From Ciona savignyi (lineage: Eukaryota > Chordata > Ascidiacea > Phlebobranchia > Cionidae), in contig CH002950.1 in the NCBI GenBank assembly GCA_000149265.1, forward strand, positions 474,326 through 538,325: DNA of 64,000 bases, read 5' to 3'. The notes under the pieces are model-generated. The model was not told where the DNA came from and searched no databases. It was given only the letters and a program-made list of their open reading frames with translations. A program made the position numbers and the translations under genes. Numbering within the stretch: the first letter of the stretch is position 1; every line of letters starts with the position of its first letter. Positions 10,401 to 24,300 of the stretch are shown here, one piece after another.

Positions 10401-13400
10401 TGGTATGGAATGTTTTGGGTGTAAGTATTGCTGTGCCGATTGTGTGGTAAACGTAACTCGTTTTTTTGACTTTTGATTAAAAAGATTTAAGCTTTACATT
10501 ACAATTTATCCATGACAGTATGCCATGTCTTCAACTATCTGACCAGCGATAATGTAGCGGTTATAAAATGTAGAGCTTAAATCTTTTTTATTCAGAAGTC
10601 AAAAAATAGGAAATCACGTTTACCAAAGGATAAAATGTAGCGGTTTAATTCAATAAATTGTAACTTCTGCTTACTTTCTTGCAGCGTTAGATTCCGATAA
10701 TGTTCTTTCGAGTGGAGTCTCATTATGTCGTCACGGATTTGAGGACCTTGGTTGTAGCTTACTGACGTTGTTTCAAATCAGTCTTGGATCAAGTTGGCAT
10801 AAGGTAGCTGAGTCGTTTCCAATCCATCTAAAACTTTAACAGGCAGATATAAGTGTCAAAAGAACAAATGTATAGTAATATATTGGTTCCATTTAAAGGC
10901 ATTTCATATACAAGAATTTATTATGTTTAAAATGACAAATATGTCAATTCAAATAAGCACTTTTCCAGTTTAAAAGTTGGCCCTAATGTCCCTTACAGAT
11001 GATGCATTACATCATGGACGAAGTTAGCGTGTACTCTTGCATCTACTTTATATTCTTCTACACCCTGATGCAAATGCTGGTGCTGAACGTTATATCAGCT
11101 GTGGTTGTGGAACTCTCAAACGCTGTTTACAACGACGAATCAGAAGCGAAACAGAGAGATAAGGAGGTAAGGCACAACCCAACAATAACAGAAAATGACA
11201 ATTTTAAACTTACTTTAGAGTATTCGTTACTATACCAATTTTTACCTTTAAGTAAAGGGTCTGGTTAAATCATATACATTTTTGAACGAATTAATATCAT
11301 ATTATTTCTTTTCTCAAATTCTTTTCTTTTGTTGCTGCTGGTGTTTAGTTTATTTATTTTTTGCCCTAGTGTTTAAAAATGGCAAGCGAATAAAATAATG
11401 ACACGGTAACAGGAAAAGACGGCAAAACGAACAGTCGTTAAAACACGTCATTGAAAAAGGGATATAATTTAATAAATATAGCGGACGCGGCCGCCAAACC
11501 TGGGCGAAAGAACAATAATGTGCAAACACAATTTAATTAAAACCAAACGGTATAAAGCCCTGAAGAAGAGTGTGCGGTCAAGCGCGACCAGTACTAGTGA
11601 TTGCGGCTCGACTATACCAAGCAACATGGTGACGAATGGACGTATATGGAGGAATACTTTTATCTTAAAAGATTCAATTCACCGCTGCGATTTTTACATT
11701 AAAATTGATGTTTCTATAGTGTGGAAGGTTTTCCAGAGAAGACTCGACCAGTGCAAACAGGCGTGGACGTAGAAACACGCAAAACTCGGACGATTCACTC
11801 TTCTTTAAAAAGAAATGGTCAACGGCCAGTACCTCGTCCGTAGTTGCCGGTAGGCTGATGCTGATATGGATACTATTTCTTTTATTCTTACGGTAGGAGA
11901 AACATACAATCGTTACAACACGGGCCCAAAAGAATCCCCGTGTCTACTTATTCCAGTTAGCGAGGCTTGTTTATATAGAGCAGCGTGGTCCAACTAATTT
12001 TGACTTACGGGCCGTTTCACAAAAAACAAAAGTTTGATTTATATCAGTCTTGGAACTATCAAAAGATGTTATGTTTTAAATAAAATGACTTACTGTAACA
12101 AAACTATAAATTAAATGAATATTGTGAAAACTCTCGGGCCACAAAAAAAATCAGATCCGAGGGCCGCATGCAGCCGAAGGTCTGTAGTTGGACCACGCTG
12201 CTATAGAACATTACAAGTTAAACAACTAATTTTAAAATATTTTGTTGGATCATCGTTAAGTGCTTTAACCCCAGACACAACGACGCAGGAAGAGTGGCTA
12301 TGGCCGGGTTTAGTAATGTTGAAATTTCTATGTAGTTTAACTCTAAATATTTCTGTTCCAAGCGGTATCCATGGCTACAGGCTTGGTTGGTCTCGACCCA
12401 GCGCTGCTCTCTCCACACTCTAGAGAACAATGCACCACCCCAATAAACACGAGCGGAATCACGACTTCAAATAAACCTGAACAACAGAGCAGGAAAATAT
12501 CGAAAGGTAATTAAGAATTCCTTGTATGTATTCCTCATAAAAAAAACGTGTCAAAAAACTTCTTGTACAGAATTAATAGTTTAGTTTAAACAAAGACGTC
12601 GGTCAAATGTATGTTTGAACTATGCTTGTCATTGAACCGTGTTGGAAACTATAAATCAAACCTATAACAGCTTTGCTATACAGTCCTAACAGGTTAATTT
12701 GGGAGCTATGGGTGATCTTACAATACCCGTCGCAGTCATCACGTTATAGCGCATTTAAAGGCTTATTGATCGAAATGATTAGATTCCTGAATGAAATGCC
12801 AAGTACGCGACGTATCTACCATTGTATTTTATCCTATTTCCCCCCAGAATCCGCTGTATGTCGTCCAAAACGACTTCCATCAATTATCGAAGAAGATCTT
12901 ATAGTTGAAGACGTCGATGAAGGTTGCGTTTTGCATTGCTTTATTTTGGTTGATTCACAGTCGTATAAGTGCTATGTTATCTACGTTAACAGTTTATATC
13001 GAGGAGATTCTTAATATAATTACAAATGTTTGTTATTTATAGTAATGAAATAAATCTATGGTAATTTTTAATATTAAATTACTATTTTAGAACTTTCCGT
13101 TATAAGAAATTGGAAAGGGGCTATTTAATTACATAAGTGTAGGTGTACTGCTGTATATCGGTAATAAGTATATATATAATATTATGAGACCAAGAAACCA
13201 AAAAATCTGGCCTCGTATAAGAACCATGATATGTGTATTTGAGACTAAGTTAAAGAAAATAGAAATGTCAATTATACCATAAAATTTAATTATATGACAG
13301 TAACACTAACTGGTCGTAAAGAGCTGGGCAAATGGACTCGAGAAATATTATCGGATATGACGTTTCTGAACGCTGACGACCTTAAGCGGCTTCAACAAGA

Positions 13401-14074
13401 AATGGGGAGATCGGCCGAAGGTTTGAGTATGAAGGTAATATGCGCTTAAATGTGTAGTTCTGTAAAATTGTTCAGTTCTGTAAAAAAATTGTCAAAGAAG
13501 AATATGGGACTAAAAAATAACATGGAAAGTTTATTTAAATTCAAGTTGGTTATAGCCGTCTTTATTATGTCACTTAGCTTAAGTGACAATCTTACGAATA
13601 TCTAAAACGCCCTTCGTTTCTCACACGGTGGCATATTACCCTATATACCACCAAGACAACGGTAAAAACTGTACGGACAGGGCATTTTGTGGTCATAACT
13701 TCTGACCATTATTTGCCGCAGTTTTAATAATTCATTGTTCTACTTCTTGGTTTTTATTTAATTAGATCGGTACCTAATAACGAAAGCACATTATTTGAAT
13801 ATTTCTATAAAAATACGCTATTATTTAACAATCATTTATTCTTTTATCTGCCATTACACAAATATACAGCCCCCTTTAAAAACTTACATAAATACAAAAC
13901 TCTTTAATATATCTTCTCGTTAAAATAAGATTTTAACCAAACCGAAGTCTTTTCGAAAATAAAATTTAAAATAAAGCTACATTTTGTATAAGAATCCTTG
14001 ATTGTTTTCAGAATCGTAAACGAATTTCGTCAAACAACAGCGATAGCAACAAGGAGTCGAGGGAAAATACATGA
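4442..14074 (+). CDS. Two-pore channel (TPC)-like cation channel, 19 exons
   Basis: Exons: 4442-4521, 5338-5431, 5921-6063, 6554-6673, 6888-7012, 7270-7509, 7589-7680, 8298-8464, 8614-8788, 9503-9691, 9886-10058, 10302-10420, 10685-10803, 10999-11166, 11720-11849, 12426-12506, 12848-12922, 13322-13434, 14012-14074. All junction phases agree and the sum is 2,466 nt (821 aa). The protein has two six-helix domains joined by a cytosolic linker, the TPC plan; known TPCs are endolysosomal or plasma-membrane Na+/Ca2+ channels. S4 of domain I is Arg-rich (SLGRMVFRSLRPSLLIFRI). Pore I has FDNLAIAIVQVFVLMTGGSY followed by PRFMIPAY, close to the TPC pattern FVLLT...P..M.P.Y. The linker has an EF-hand-like loop DHNNEGSINFSQ. 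Pore II reads FEDLGCSLLTLFQISLGSSW and lacks the usual NNW. Domain II S4 has few basic residues. The C-terminus is a long acidic/basic tail. Upstream extra N-terminal exons cannot be excluded, because the first ATG follows an acceptor-like 'cttattag'. Exons 1 and 15-19 are the least certain. Confidence 0.82.
5508..5790 (+). repeat. SINE copy in TPC-like intron 2
   Basis: Near full-length plus-strand copy with head 'agattagtctggtgg', the middle block and the tail 'ataaacatgaatatccta'. The 3' block has lost part of the 'gttaacccccttgg' region. Confidence 0.8.
8008..8082 (-). repeat. SINE head fragment
   Basis: Only the tRNA-like head of the SINE family is present, on the minus strand (accagtttcgaacctgcaac ... 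aaggcgacgcacc). Confidence 0.6.
8194..8290 (-). repeat. Second tRNA-like repeat family, abutting an exon
   Basis: A different tRNA-like repeat: 'accgagccatgtttcaaac', then 'gatgggctcgtcacttgg', then 'atgaatcggtcgc' and 'ccattcggct'. On the minus strand these read as A-box-like and B-box-like blocks. Related copies are at 48287-48390 and 48778-48865, and a weaker one is near 35555-35640. The next exon of the TPC-like gene begins at 8298, seven bases after its end. Confidence 0.7.
11981..12200. mobile_element. hAT-like MITE in a TPC-like intron
   Basis: A 220-bp element with 16-bp inverted ends (CAGCGTGGTCCAACTA at the left; TAGTTGGACCACGCTG at the right). The flanking octamers are atatagag and ctatagaa, matching at 6 of 8, as expected for a decayed hAT target duplication. 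There is no ORF of its own; an open frame crossing it is incidental. Confidence 0.75.
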
Positions 14075-15363
14075 ATCCCTGTCATTTCAAGCATATTGTC
14101 TCCGCTGCCATATTTCATTTACCTTTTGCATTAACACTAAACTCGATACTGCCTAATATTATATTTAATACAAGCGTACAGCATACAGTGGCTAGATGAA
14201 TTAATTAGACTCGAATAGGCTATAGGTCTGTATCCCATGTGCTAACAGTCGGTTTGTCTGTTATATTACAGCGTGTGACATGCAATCCGAGACTTTACCT
14301 TGAATTGTGTTTACCGATTCAGATTGTACAAGTTGACAATGTCCATTTAGATTTAGAGCAATACTGCTATGAACACTGGTAAGGTATCGGAACGATTGTA
14401 TGACCAAATGGTTAGCGTGATCGATTCATATAATTATGAGGAAAAATTCATATAATTATGAGGCAAAATTAGCCCTGTAAAAATCGTTAGTTCGACTACT
14501 AGTTTGTCGAGAGTTCCAGTTTTGAGAAGCATTTTACCCTGTGCGGTAGCCTGTGATGCATGCTTTCCATTTTCATGGTAATGCTTTCGGTTAGGCGTGT
14601 GTTTTAATCATGACTATGGTGTAACTTTTCAAAATCCTCTAACAATTGGATTACCGGGAACATTGATCGCCTATATAAAGTGTCGGTTTTATCAATGGTA
14701 ACGTTTTCAGTGCGTGCATGTACGTCCATTCAGACAATTTTAAAAGGCAGGAAAACTTCCATTGAAATTAACTTATCCGGTGCAATTGATGATGTAAGTA
14801 TGAGATATAAAAACGCCAATGATCAGTTTAACAGTTCGACAGTGTGTGGTTAGGATAGTTTTACCGTGAACTGGATAAGAAAAAGCGAGATTACCCCCAA
14901 TTTCTCGTTGTCGAGTCTATTGCAATGTGTAATACATGATTTATAATATTTTTAGTTTAACACAATTGTATATCGGGTTCAGGTGACAGTTTATAAGTGT
15001 GGGTTATAATGAGCTGACGTCACGAGGTAAATGTGAGTTTATTAACGGGACTAAGGGAAAATTAACACATGATCGTCTTCTTTCCTGCTGCAGGGTCTTA
15101 TGTGCGTCAGTGACGTTTACAATTGTGCATAGAATAAAAAACTGCAGCGTAGGTAGGAATGGATGAATCACGGGAGCGCGCTTTCTTGTTTTTCGGTTGA
15201 TGGGTGTATTTTATTTTTTTTCACATTTTTTTGTATTTCGTTCATTCAAACTAAATTTTTCGTGTTTCTTGTTTTTGTGATTTTTTCATGACTTTTTATA
15301 AGTAGAAGCTTATTCTGGTAGTTTTGAAGACATAGTTGACAGAAAACCCAACTATCTGTGACA
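14075..15363. other. Intergenic DNA between channel gene and Ly6-lectin GPCR gene
   Basis: AT-rich. A 22-bp unit containing 'tcatataattatgagg' is repeated in tandem near 14428-14470. AATAAA at 15133-15138 could end the channel transcript. TGACGTCA occurs near 15015. No exon is seen. Confidence 0.5.
15294..15302 (+). promoter_or_regulatory. Candidate TATA box
   Basis: The sequence 'tttataagt' lies about 62 bp upstream of the ATG at 15364, a plausible TATA position for a short 5' UTR. It is a motif only; no other core promoter element was found. Confidence 0.3.
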
Positions 15364-18300
15364 ATGCCACAATTCACCGTAAACATAAGACTTTTTACAA
15401 AATGCTGGTTGATTCTACAATGTGCTCAGATTTCAGGTAAGCAAGCATGTTATGAAATGGATTTAGTATTCACATATTAGGAGGATTGATGTTCAGACAA
15501 GATAATTATTGTTATCCCTAGGGTGTGGCACCGCATAGAACCTAATCTTCACGATCCGGTTATCCACAGAGCTATTCCAGTGTGCTGAATACGATCGAGC
15601 GAGTACCTGTTATAATTATTCAGACCCTCGTTTTGGCGTTTCCCTTTTAAATCATAATGAAATCTGGCAGTCATCTAAATATGTGTTTGTTGCTGGAAAC
15701 GCAGTGTTTCCCCTCCATGTATGTCAGTTATGGGAAATGTATTGTTTTGGCACGTCTATTATAACTAAGGCATTGTCTTTTTTTGTGGAGATGCGGAAGA
15801 ACCATTGTATATTGTCGTTTAATGCGTGAAATTAGAAACCACTGTTCATACCTGAACCCGCGTCCCTTTCTGTTTTCGTGTAGCATTGTGTGTGACGTTA
15901 CACTAACATTCAAAAAACATTTTACACTAACATGTGACGTTGCAAAACACTAAATCTTGGATAAGTAATTGGACAAGTGAATAAAATCGCTTTAAAGGCA
16001 CCGACTATCATATTCTACATATTCATTACAGTTTCGCTGATATGCTATCAATGTTATCGGACTCCAGACAACGTTTTATGCAACGAGAATGAACCGATGA
16101 AATGCGGTCCAATTCAGGTATCGAACTCTTGGTTAATGGCCGAATTGGATGCTCATGTATATCCCTTGAACGAGAATCCGCGGTTTTACATATAGGCAAT
16201 CGTTAGTTGACCTTTGCCCGTCGTCAGGTTACCTAAGCCATTGCAGTGTGGTAGAAACAATTAATCCACTGGGTTCTGGCCATGTCCGAACACCTTTTTG
16301 CTCAAGATAACCGACTAATTAGTGACTAGTTAACTATCTACAACCATTCGGCTAAAGCAGACTACTCACTAACCCACCAAGTTATTTGATCGAACTAAGT
16401 ACGCGCCTTCTATTAATTTATTTGTGCAATAGGTTGAGTTTTTCCACACTGTATGCAACCTGGAATGTTTTTTTTGTTGATACAAAAATCAACCCTGCTT
16501 TATTTTGTTTAAAATCGGGATTTTTTTCTTTTACAAAGCCATCGATTGTTTCAAAATATACCCAACCCTTGCGCAGCAAAAGTGCGGAATAGACGACAGC
16601 ACGCCCAACACGGTGCAAAAAGGTTGTATCGAGAATTGTCCGCTACCTAGCAGAGGGGATAATGCTGTTAAAACTTGCTCTTCATGCTCTGGAGATTTTT
16701 GCAACTTAGGTCCACGTGTTTCACCGCCAGGTAGGCGAGGATGCGTCTAAATACTACATGACCGCTTGGAGCGCTTGGATCACTTAGATTGCTATGGAAA
16801 GTAATTCTAACCCTGTCCCAAACACTAATCTCAACACCAGAACTAACTTTAACCCTAACCCTAACATTAATATCATGGCTTTTGTAACTACGAAGTATAA
16901 TAAGCGATCCAAGCGATCCAAGCGATCCAAGCGATCCAAGCGATTTAAGCGCTACATGCGCTCCAAGCGGTCCAAGCGGTCCTGTAGTATTTAGTGGCAC
17001 CGGGTAGGCAATATAAAATCTGTATGTCGTCCATTTTCAATGCATTTACTGCTTGCTTTACTGTATATGTTGCAAAACAAGGTTATGCACCACAATTAAA
17101 ATCGAATACCAGTTTATTTCGGCTGATACAAACCTTACTTCTCCCTGTGTTCATTTAACTTTAACTAATTTCGGGGAATCCCCTCGTGGATTTTCCCCTA
17201 CTATATAACTATGGGCCCGGACGCTTGTGTGATGATCTATAATTTACGCATTTTCTAAGTAAACCGACAATAACAAATTTTATTTAAATTAACAGTTTGG
17301 TTGCCAGATATATCAAATATTCATGTTAAAATCGCAGTTCTAAAAGAACAATCGCGGGAGTTTTCCTTTGGTTCACTCAAACTGTCGATTTTCAACAAAC
17401 CGTCAACTTTCTGGGAGGCAAGATCTCACTGTGCAAAGTTGGGCCAAAGGTTGGCGACCATACTGGATCACGATTTAGAGGAGCTTATTGAAGATGAAAT
17501 AGAAAAATTGGAGAAAAACAATCCAACAGGTTTGTGTGAAATATTTATTTGCGTTTCTTAACCTTTGATTTTAAAATGAACCATAAATCAGTAAGAACTA
17601 AACCCAAGAAGATCAGAGCAGTTTATATAATAGGGATGCTGATTGGGTCATTTTACAATTTTAAGCTAAAGGTTTTGTGTTGGTACATCAAATGTTAACA
17701 ATTTTCCACACATGAATATCCTGTAAGTGTTATCTGATGAAGATCATGTTTAATCCACCAAACTTCTATCTGCCAGTTACAAAAATCAGCTATGTATTTG
17801 TGACAACTAAACTTCTGTGATAATTATAAATAATTTAGCTTTTTGAAACAAGATTACCATTTATATTATGTTCGTCCGGCCAGTTAGTCTGGCGGTTAAA
17901 TGCGTGGCCTTTTAATTGAAAGGTTGCAGGTGCGAAACTGGTCGCTAGCTAGTCGGGTGTGTCCATTGGAAAATCACTTTACGGACATTGCTAGAACCCA
18001 GCGGATTAATGGGCTATACCAAATTAAAGGAACGTGTCTATCATATACAACATGCTGAAATAGCTCCGGTAACCCGACGATGGGCGCGAGGTGATCTGAC
18101 GATTTCCCATCTGTTAACCCCCTTGGTTTTCCCATTCAAGGGGATAAATATGAATATCCTATCCTGTCCTATGCCTGGGCTAAGTGGTTGGATTGCCAAA
18201 CCCTATATATCCACAAGTTCATTTCAATATAGTGTTAAAGTTCATTTCAATATACAACAAACGTTAAATTAAATATTAATATTATCCAGATCATGGTTAC

Positions 18301-21300
18301 TGGTTTGGAGCGCGATGGATTAAGGAAGAAAACCACTGGATCTGGACTGATACTGGAAACAAGTTGGAAACAAAGATGTTCAGACCAACTTGTCCTTCAT
18401 ACCAAGTGAGAATCTAAAATATTTAACACATCAAGATTAAGCAACAGCAACCATCCGGCACTAGTATATAACTATAATAGTAAAAGTTTCGTTGCATAGT
18501 TTTTCATTTTTTCTCCTCCTATGCTGTACGAACTTTACTAAGTGATTTGGCAATAAAATTCAGTAGCCATGCTTAGCAAGTCTATTTTAATAAAAGTGGG
18601 TTATTCTTTATCATCAGTTAAGTGGGCTATTTTGATGTACAACCAATAAAATAACAATCTCAAAACTAAAATACCTTGATGCATTAACTTGGACTCCAAG
18701 GGCACAGCATTCTAATAGTATAATGAAAAAGAAAAATGGATGATTTGATTGAGTTAATCACATCTTGTACTCTAATAGTTATAACTAGTACACTGTACAA
18801 ATTGTTCGGCAATAACTATTGATAGCAGGAGTAGTTAATAGTTTACTAGTTACTTGACCAACCAGATCAATTTACTTTCTGTAAACCAATATCACCCAAT
18901 AAAATTGTTTTTAACAGAATTGGGCATCTGGGGAACCGAAATACTTGACAAATCGAAATTATTGCGCTTTTATTAAAGCGGATGGGAGCTGGTTTAGTGG
19001 AAGTTGTGGGGAAATTTCTGCTGGGTTTATTTGCCAGTCAGCAGGTTTGTACATTATTTTTTTTATTTTTAGGCTTATGCATGCGATGGAAAAAAATCAT
19101 CCAATTTTAGTGCAAGTTTCTTGAACTCAATGACTATTTACAATAAAATAGCTTTAATTGTTGTCACAAGGTCATCCTATTGCAGTTAAAACTACCCTTG
19201 ACTTTTTCAAGGGGCCTAAACATGATGACCAAGCCTATAACAAAGAATTTTTTTAGGAAACAGTGAAAATAGTTTTACTCAAACTGTTAGTTACGGGGGT
19301 CAACTTTACACATTCCACACAACTGAAACGAATCAATCACAAGCGAGAAAAATATGTTCTGAAACGGGTGGAAAGCTGGCTAGGTTTGACGATGACATTT
19401 CCCAGAATCATGTAACTTCGAAACTGAATTATTGCCTAAATTCTGAGCAGTACTGGGTGTAAGTCTTTTTTGTCCTATATTTATTGTTAATTTATCTACA
19501 ATATCAATGATAGATTTGTATTTTATATCCTGGTGGGCGTGGCAAGTATTTTTGTTAGATGGATAGATGGATATTCATATTTATCCGCGTGAATGAGAAA
19601 ACCAAGGGGGTTAACACATGGGCAATCGTCAGATCACCTCGCGCCCATCGTCGGGTTATTGGAGCTATTGCTGAGTTCAGGCAATGTCCGTAAAGTGCCT
19701 AGCCTAAGGACCCAACCGACTAGCTAGCGACCTGTTTCGCACCTGCAAACTTGTGATTAAAGGCGTCACACTAAACCACCAGACCAACCGGCCGGACCAC
19801 ATAATGTTAGTACAATAAACATGGATGTGTTTTCAAAGCTGATAGGATTAAGTTAAACAAAAATAATTAAGTTGTTTCTACAATTACCTTCTTGTTCTTA
19901 TGAAAGGTGGTGCCTGGCTGTAAGCTGGTGTCAACACATTGAAAATTAATTTAATTTAAATCTCTTTTTAGTGAACAGCAATGTGAAAATAACCCGCCAG
20001 TCGACCACAGAAACACGTTTGGTGTGTATTCATGCTCTACAAAGCAACCTTTTCTTTGTCAAAGGAAATTTAATGCAAAAGGTAAGCAGAATCTTATTTT
20101 TATAGACAAAAAATAGGAGAAATGGCCCAAAGGCACAATATGCTAAATATATTCTTGTTTCAATTCCAACTGTTTGCCTTTTTATCTTAGTCAGTTGTGT
20201 GCTTGGTCATACCTCCCCCTGATGGACATTCCCTGAACTCATAGGTTTATTAGGTTGAACAAACTATAAAAATGTCGGAGTTAATGCACTGCAATAGCTC
20301 TGGTAACACAAGCTGAGATAATTTTAATGACTTGTATTTTCATATGCCTGGGGATGAAAATTAGTACATTACTGGTCGTGCTTTACCACCACTCTTCTTC
20401 AAGGCTCTATATAGTTTGGTCTTGAATATTTTTTTGTTGCACATTATTGGTTTTTTCACTTAGGTTTGGCAACCACATCCACTACATTTCCTTAATTATA
20501 TTCGTTTTTTAAATGACATGTTTTTTTGACTATTTGTTTTTTTCTGTCCCTGTGCCATGATTTGATTCATTTTCTATTTTTTAATACTGGGACAAAAAAG
20601 GAATAAATTAAACTAAAAACTAAACTATCCTATTTTTCCTAATTATAACAATTAAAAAACTGCAGCTTTTTAAACGGAAATGACTACATTACCATTTACT
20701 GGTATAAAACAACAATTTTCTATCCCATATCAGTGTAATTAAACTAAAGCTTTATATTTTAGTTAATGGTAAATAAGCACCTTTGCCACAGACACGTGTC
20801 ACCCAATGTCGACGAATGCAGAATTAACAACAGCCACACATAAAGATTTGAAACCAACTGAACCTTGGCCGGAAAAGAATGTAACAGAATACAGTTTTAA
20901 ATGCAAGTACATGCAAACAATGTACCGCGGCAAATTGTACAGGTTTCCAGAAGTCAAGCAAGGCCGATTTTCATCTTCACTTGAAAAATGCGCTTCACGT
21001 AATTAATTTTAAAATGATATTAGGATAGGATAAGATATTCATGTTTATTCCTGTGAATGGAAAAACCAAGGGTGTTAACACACGAGCAATTGTCAGACCA
21101 CCTTTCGCCCATCGTCGGGTTACTGTAGCTATTTTAGTGAGTTGTATATGATATAGACGTTCCTGCAATTTGGTAGAACCCATTAATCTGCTGGGTTCAG
21201 GCAATGACCGTAAAGTGCCTTGCCCAAGGACACAACAGACTAGCTAGCGACCAGTTTCGCACCTGCAACCTTTCGATTTAAAGGCGACGCATTTAACACC

Positions 21301-24300
21301 TTGATTAATCGGCCGGACTTTTGTCACATTTTGACTTCAAAATTTTAAATGTTAAAGGTGTGGCCTTTGATGGTTTAACAACTGTTGTTTGGCTAACTTT
21401 TTTGTATTAATTAAAGATATCTTTCAATTCTGTTATTGTAAAATAACAAAATATTAAATCTTATATAATTTAACCTCCTATTATCCTTTGGTGCATGGTT
21501 TAAAAAGGGAAATGGAATTCTTCTTTTTTACTTTATAACAAGGTTCCTGTTAACAGAACGGCCACTGGCAAGTATTTTTTGTCCCACATCTTCCATTCAA
21601 GCACCAAGATTTGAAAAAACCTCATTTGTTATGACTCCATGTTATACAACGCTAGATTGCGTGCAAGAAAATGTAAGTTTTTGATCAAAATTACCAAATT
21701 GTTTTTTGCTTTTTGTGCCAATTTTTGTTTTTTATTAATTTAATATTTTTCCTAAAAGATTTAAAATTAAGATTTAAAATAAAAATTACTGAAAACTTTG
21801 GTTTTATTTTTTCGTAACTTTTTGTAATGAATTTTCCTTATAATCATGGTGGCGTATTCTTCACAAACGTGCAACGCATCACGTAAGGTATTTTCTATTT
21901 TAATCCCACATCCTGTTGAACCAGCTGCATCCTAGGTCAACGAATTCAGCCGAGGAATCCCAACAGAAGACGAAGTAAAAACCCTTTCAGGCAACTTGAG
22001 GGTTCTGACGTCGCAACCAAGTAATATGACGCATGAAAATGTGACGCAGGCTACTGATATTCTTAAATCCATTGATGCAATGACACAGAAAGAAAGGTCA
22101 AGTACATTGGTAAGAAAATGAAAAATTATGTCAAGAGCTTTATCTCTGTTTTAGTATTAAGGTATTTTTATTCACAAACTTTATCATTTCAATGTTCTTT
22201 TTTTTCAAAAAGTATAATATATGGTAGGTTCCCTGGAAAAGTTTCTTAACAATTTCTTTTATGAAGGAGGTTCAAATACAACATTTCAAATAGAGGTGCC
22301 TGTAACTAATGCACACACTGTCAAAGAACCTGACTTTTCCTTTTCATGAGAATAAAACATGAAAATGAATATCCTACCCTCATTAAAAGGTCTCATAATA
22401 ACATCTTTTTTCAGGTCACCCCAATTGTGCTTATTGACCTGCTAACCACAATAGACAATCTCCACAATAAAGTTGCTGAATTATCAAAGGTTGAAGAGAA
22501 AATTGAACTTGCAAATATGGTAGAAAACTTCGCGTCTAAAGTTGTATTGGATTCAAACCAGGATGAGTTTAAACTGGAGGGAAATAATATAGATGTTAAG
22601 GTAGGTTGTTATGAAAATTTTTGATGTTTGGATTTACTCAAGTGGATTTTGGTCGATTTCATAAAATTGAAAGCATTTTCTCTCGAATACAACACACTGT
22701 AATACAAACTGTTAATACAACACACTGTAAAAAAGTCCAACAGATAAGTCTGGTGGTTTAGTGTGTCACCTTTGAGCGGAAAATATAAAGATTTAAAACT
22801 GGCCATTAGCTAGTTGTTGTGTCTTTGGGCAAGGCACTTAACGGACATTGCCTTAACCCAGTGGATTAATCTACTAAATTGAAGGAATGTGTGAATCATA
22901 CACAACACACTGCAAAAGTTCAAGTAACCGGACAGTGCGCACAAGGTGATTTTACGATTGCCTGTGTGTTAACTCCCTTGGACTTCCCACTCACAGGGAT
23001 AAACCTTAGAATCCCATCCTATTTTTAAAAAAAACTGGGAATACAACAACACACTGTAAAACTAACTGGGAATACAACACACCTTAAAACAAACTGCGAA
23101 TTCAACACACTGTGGCTTTAGCAAGTAATTGGATGGCATGATGAGTTGTGACAGTAACAGTGTTGTATACTCCGAATCACAGATTAACTTTATAAGTTAT
23201 CTCACAATAGATGTGTATGGATTTAAAGTGGATTTTCCCATCTGACAGGATATACATGACACACCCATTCATCTATTCTTTAGGTAGAAGCTTGTGTCCT
23301 GGGAAACAATACACTATGTTTAAAACAAATGGAGTTTAACGGGTTAATTAAAAGTTAAACTATTGTCACTATTACAACACACTGTGGTAGTTACTCACTG
23401 TTGGCATGTGTTATTCTGATATAAGCCATGTAATAATATATTTTGCATTTTTTTCACTAATAGAGAAAAACACAAGTATCCCTTTTAAGAACTTTTGCTT
23501 TGTTAATTTTAGGCGGTCGATTACAACATAAAAGAAACCAGCAATTTTTCATCTGCCCGTGCAACTTATACCTTTAAAAAAGGCCCAGACGGTCTCCATT
23601 CTTCTCATTTGACAATCCAACCAAGTGAAACAGTTCAAAATTCAAAAAAACTACGCGCCATTTTTGTTGGGTTTTCCAACAACAATTTATTCCCTGCCCA
23701 AACTGGCACAACAAGTCAGGTAAGTTTTTTTTAATTTTTTTGGTGTAGTTGCTTTTTTATAACGTTTAAGAGCAAATGTAGTAAGAAACATAAAGACACT
23801 ATAGTGCTTTTATTTTTTTTAATTATTGTATTGACTTGCTATTTGCTTGGTTAATGTTAATATTTTATTCGAATGCGTTTTTTCAGGTCATAAGTGCTAC
23901 ATTAATAGATGAAGCAGACAGGAAAGTAAGTGTCCCTGTGGCTTTTGCTTTCCAAAGAAGTGAACAAGTTAAATATAATGTGAGTATGATGTGCTTTTTC
24001 TGATGGGCTTTTATAAATAATAGATTACATATTATTGTATTGGGTTAAAGAGTGGGGCAAGCAGTCAAAAAATGGGGTATTAATTCAATCTATAATATAT
24101 ATCTATTGTAAAAATAAATGTTTAGCTGTTTAACTTATATATGGTGGCCTTTTAACTGTCAGTCTATTTGGCACATAAAAAAACATATATCTTTGGTCTG
24201 TTGAGTATATAAAAACTCCAAGTTAAATGGATCCGCTTGAATCAATTATTTGAAGTCAGCATATGTGCATTGCAAAGGGTACCTATTACATTTGCTTTAT

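Noticed and set aside
12673..12847. Open frame leading into the exon at 12848
   Set aside because: The pyrimidine tract and CCCCCAG at 12841-12847 form a clear acceptor, and joining at 12848 keeps phase; the upstream part reads as intron.
16850..16865. Telomere-like ccctaaccctaac
   Set aside because: Only about two and a half units inside a MITE core that recurs at 59.4 kb; not a chromosome end.
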